From: Proteiniphilum saccharofermentans
GTDB lineage: Bacteria; Bacteroidota; Bacteroidia; Bacteroidales; Dysgonomonadaceae
NCBI RefSeq assembly: GCF_900095135.1
Contig: NZ_LT605205.1
Location: 4,154,001-4,218,000 of the forward strand
Length of the DNA stretch: 64,000 nucleotides
Reading direction: 5' to 3'
Position 1 is the first letter of the stretch, and the number at the start of each line of letters is the position of its first letter. Of this stretch, positions 63,180 to 64,000 are shown piece by piece. Made by a program: the position numbers and the translations under genes. Under the pieces are notes generated by a model that was not told the origin of the DNA, did no database searches, and saw only the letters and a program-made list of their open reading frames with translations.

Positions 63180-64000
63180 TTAAAATTCCTGCCCGATAAT
63201 AAAGTGGAACTGGCTCCCTCCTCTCTCTCTTGAACCCCGACCGTATACCGTATCAAATCCATATGCCCAGTCAATCCCCATCAAGCCGATCATCGGAAGG
63301 AAAATACGTGCTCCTACGCCGGCAGAACGTTTTAGGTCGAAAGGATTGATATCTTTCACTTGCCACCATGCATTTCCCGCTTCGAGGAATGCTATCCCGT
63401 AGATAGTGGAATTGGGTTCCAGGATAAACGGATAGCGTAATTCCAGGCCGAGACGTGTATAAGCACGTGCCTGCTGGGCAATTGAGTTATTTTCATATCC
63501 ACGCAATGCTATATTCTCGGTAGCGAAGGTAGTGGTATAACCCGTCATTCCATCACCTCCCACATCGAATGTTTCAAATGGAGTCTGCTTGTTTTTGTTA
63601 TAGTGCCCCAATATTCCGAACTCGACCCTGGTGGCCATTACCGGTGTTCTTTTAACTGTCAGGGGGGTCAGTGGAGTGAAAGTACGCACTTTCAATTTCC
63701 ATTTATGATACTCGTTCCATCTGTATTTTACCGGATCGGAGTCAGACATCTTGGTGTAGTCATTGCCATCCCACAATGAGAAAGGAGGCGTAGCACTGAC
63801 ATTTAAAGTGAATTGGGAACCAACACGTGTATAGATAGGGCTGTCGGTAGAGGTACGCGAAAGCGTTAATCCCAGTGTTATACTATTACTGTTTCCTGTC
63901 TGGAACGGGAAATAGTTGTATCTCCAGTTTTTCAGTGCGTAAAGCTGGTACCCTAATTCCGCCATAAACTGGAAATAATCGTCCGGCCATTCAAGCCGTT
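63180..64000 (-). CDS. bamA: BamA outer-membrane assembly factor, C-terminal part
   Basis: The frame is open to the right edge of the window (RLEWPDDYFQF precedes MAELGYQLYAL), so the visible 272 residues are the C-terminal barrel portion. Alternating strands and aromatic belts are seen, ending in FHFIIGQEF with a terminal Phe as in outer-membrane barrels. VGARIFLPMIGLMGIDWAYGFD matches the barrel end of BamA/Omp85. The following Skp genes support the identity. The POTRA domains lie beyond the window. The 188-bp gap 62992-63179 shows no gene. Confidence 0.92.
   Translation of the reverse strand, partial: RLEWPDDYFQFMAELGYQLYALKNWRYNYFPFQTGNSNSITLGLTLSRTSTDSPIYTRVGSQFTLNVSATPPFSLWDGNDYTKMSDSDPVKYRWNEYHKWKLKVRTFTPLTPLTVKRTPVMATRVEFGILGHYNKNKQTPFETFDVGGDGMTGYTTTFATENIALRGYENNSIAQQARAYTRLGLELRYPFILEPNSTIYGIAFLEAGNAWWQVKDINPFDLKRSAGVGARIFLPMIGLMGIDWAYGFDTVYGRGSRERGGSQFHFIIGQEF

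Overview
The window is typical of a member of the order Bacteroidales (phylum Bacteroidota). Signs are the SusC/RagA-type receptor, the hybrid two-component regulator beside glycoside hydrolases, promoters of the TTTG / TAnnTTTG type, a complete moxR-bat cluster, many MacB/FtsX-like permeases of about 780 residues, and intergenic gaps filled with short AT-rich repeated words. A family such as Dysgonomonadaceae is possible, but I cannot fix the genus from sequence reading alone.

Layout. (1) 1-10379, minus strand: part of a polysaccharide utilisation locus, transcribed as hybrid sensor-regulator, PA14-bearing GH31 (alpha-xylosidase-like), GH2 (beta-galactosidase-like), then a SusC receptor that runs off the left edge. 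(2) 10472-22038: two identical-length (1311 bp) IS4-family elements in opposite orientation enclose 8945 bp holding an FtsX permease, two broken gene fragments, an AAA/DUF4143 ATPase, dnaE and trxA. The 9-bp target duplications are exchanged between the two elements, so this segment has been inverted. (3) 22166-36296, minus strand: a long ABC array (five MacB-like permeases, one ATPase, and a membrane-fusion protein whose 5' end is lost). Undoing the inversion puts the permease at 11836-14223 back at the end of this array. (4) 36488-39207: an NtrC-type regulator and sensor kinase, divergent from the array and probably its regulators; then a POT-family peptide transporter on the minus strand. 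(5) 40938-45266: an aromatic amino acid operon (prephenate dehydratase, aminotransferase, DAHP synthase-chorismate mutase, prephenate dehydrogenase). It is preceded by what reads as a complete phenylalanine attenuator, with an 18-codon leader peptide containing six Phe, an antiterminator arm starting just after its stop codon, and an intrinsic terminator. (6) 45341-48470, minus: cyclophilin, LptG-like permease and Tgt. (7) 48759-50399: lipA and lipB. (8) 50482-59350: moxR, DUF58, a BatD-like helper and batA-batE. (9) 59452-61838: PAP2 phosphatase, a small conserved HTH-like protein and a DUF2007-tandem-USP fusion. (10) 61905-64000, minus: two Skp/OmpH chaperones and the C-terminal part of BamA.

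The two strongest observations are the IS-associated inversion, which is read directly from swapped target duplications and splits an ABC-permease array, and the Phe leader-peptide attenuator. The rest is mostly recognisable housekeeping or surface-nutrition machinery. I see no CRISPR array, tRNA, rRNA, phage or anti-phage cluster.
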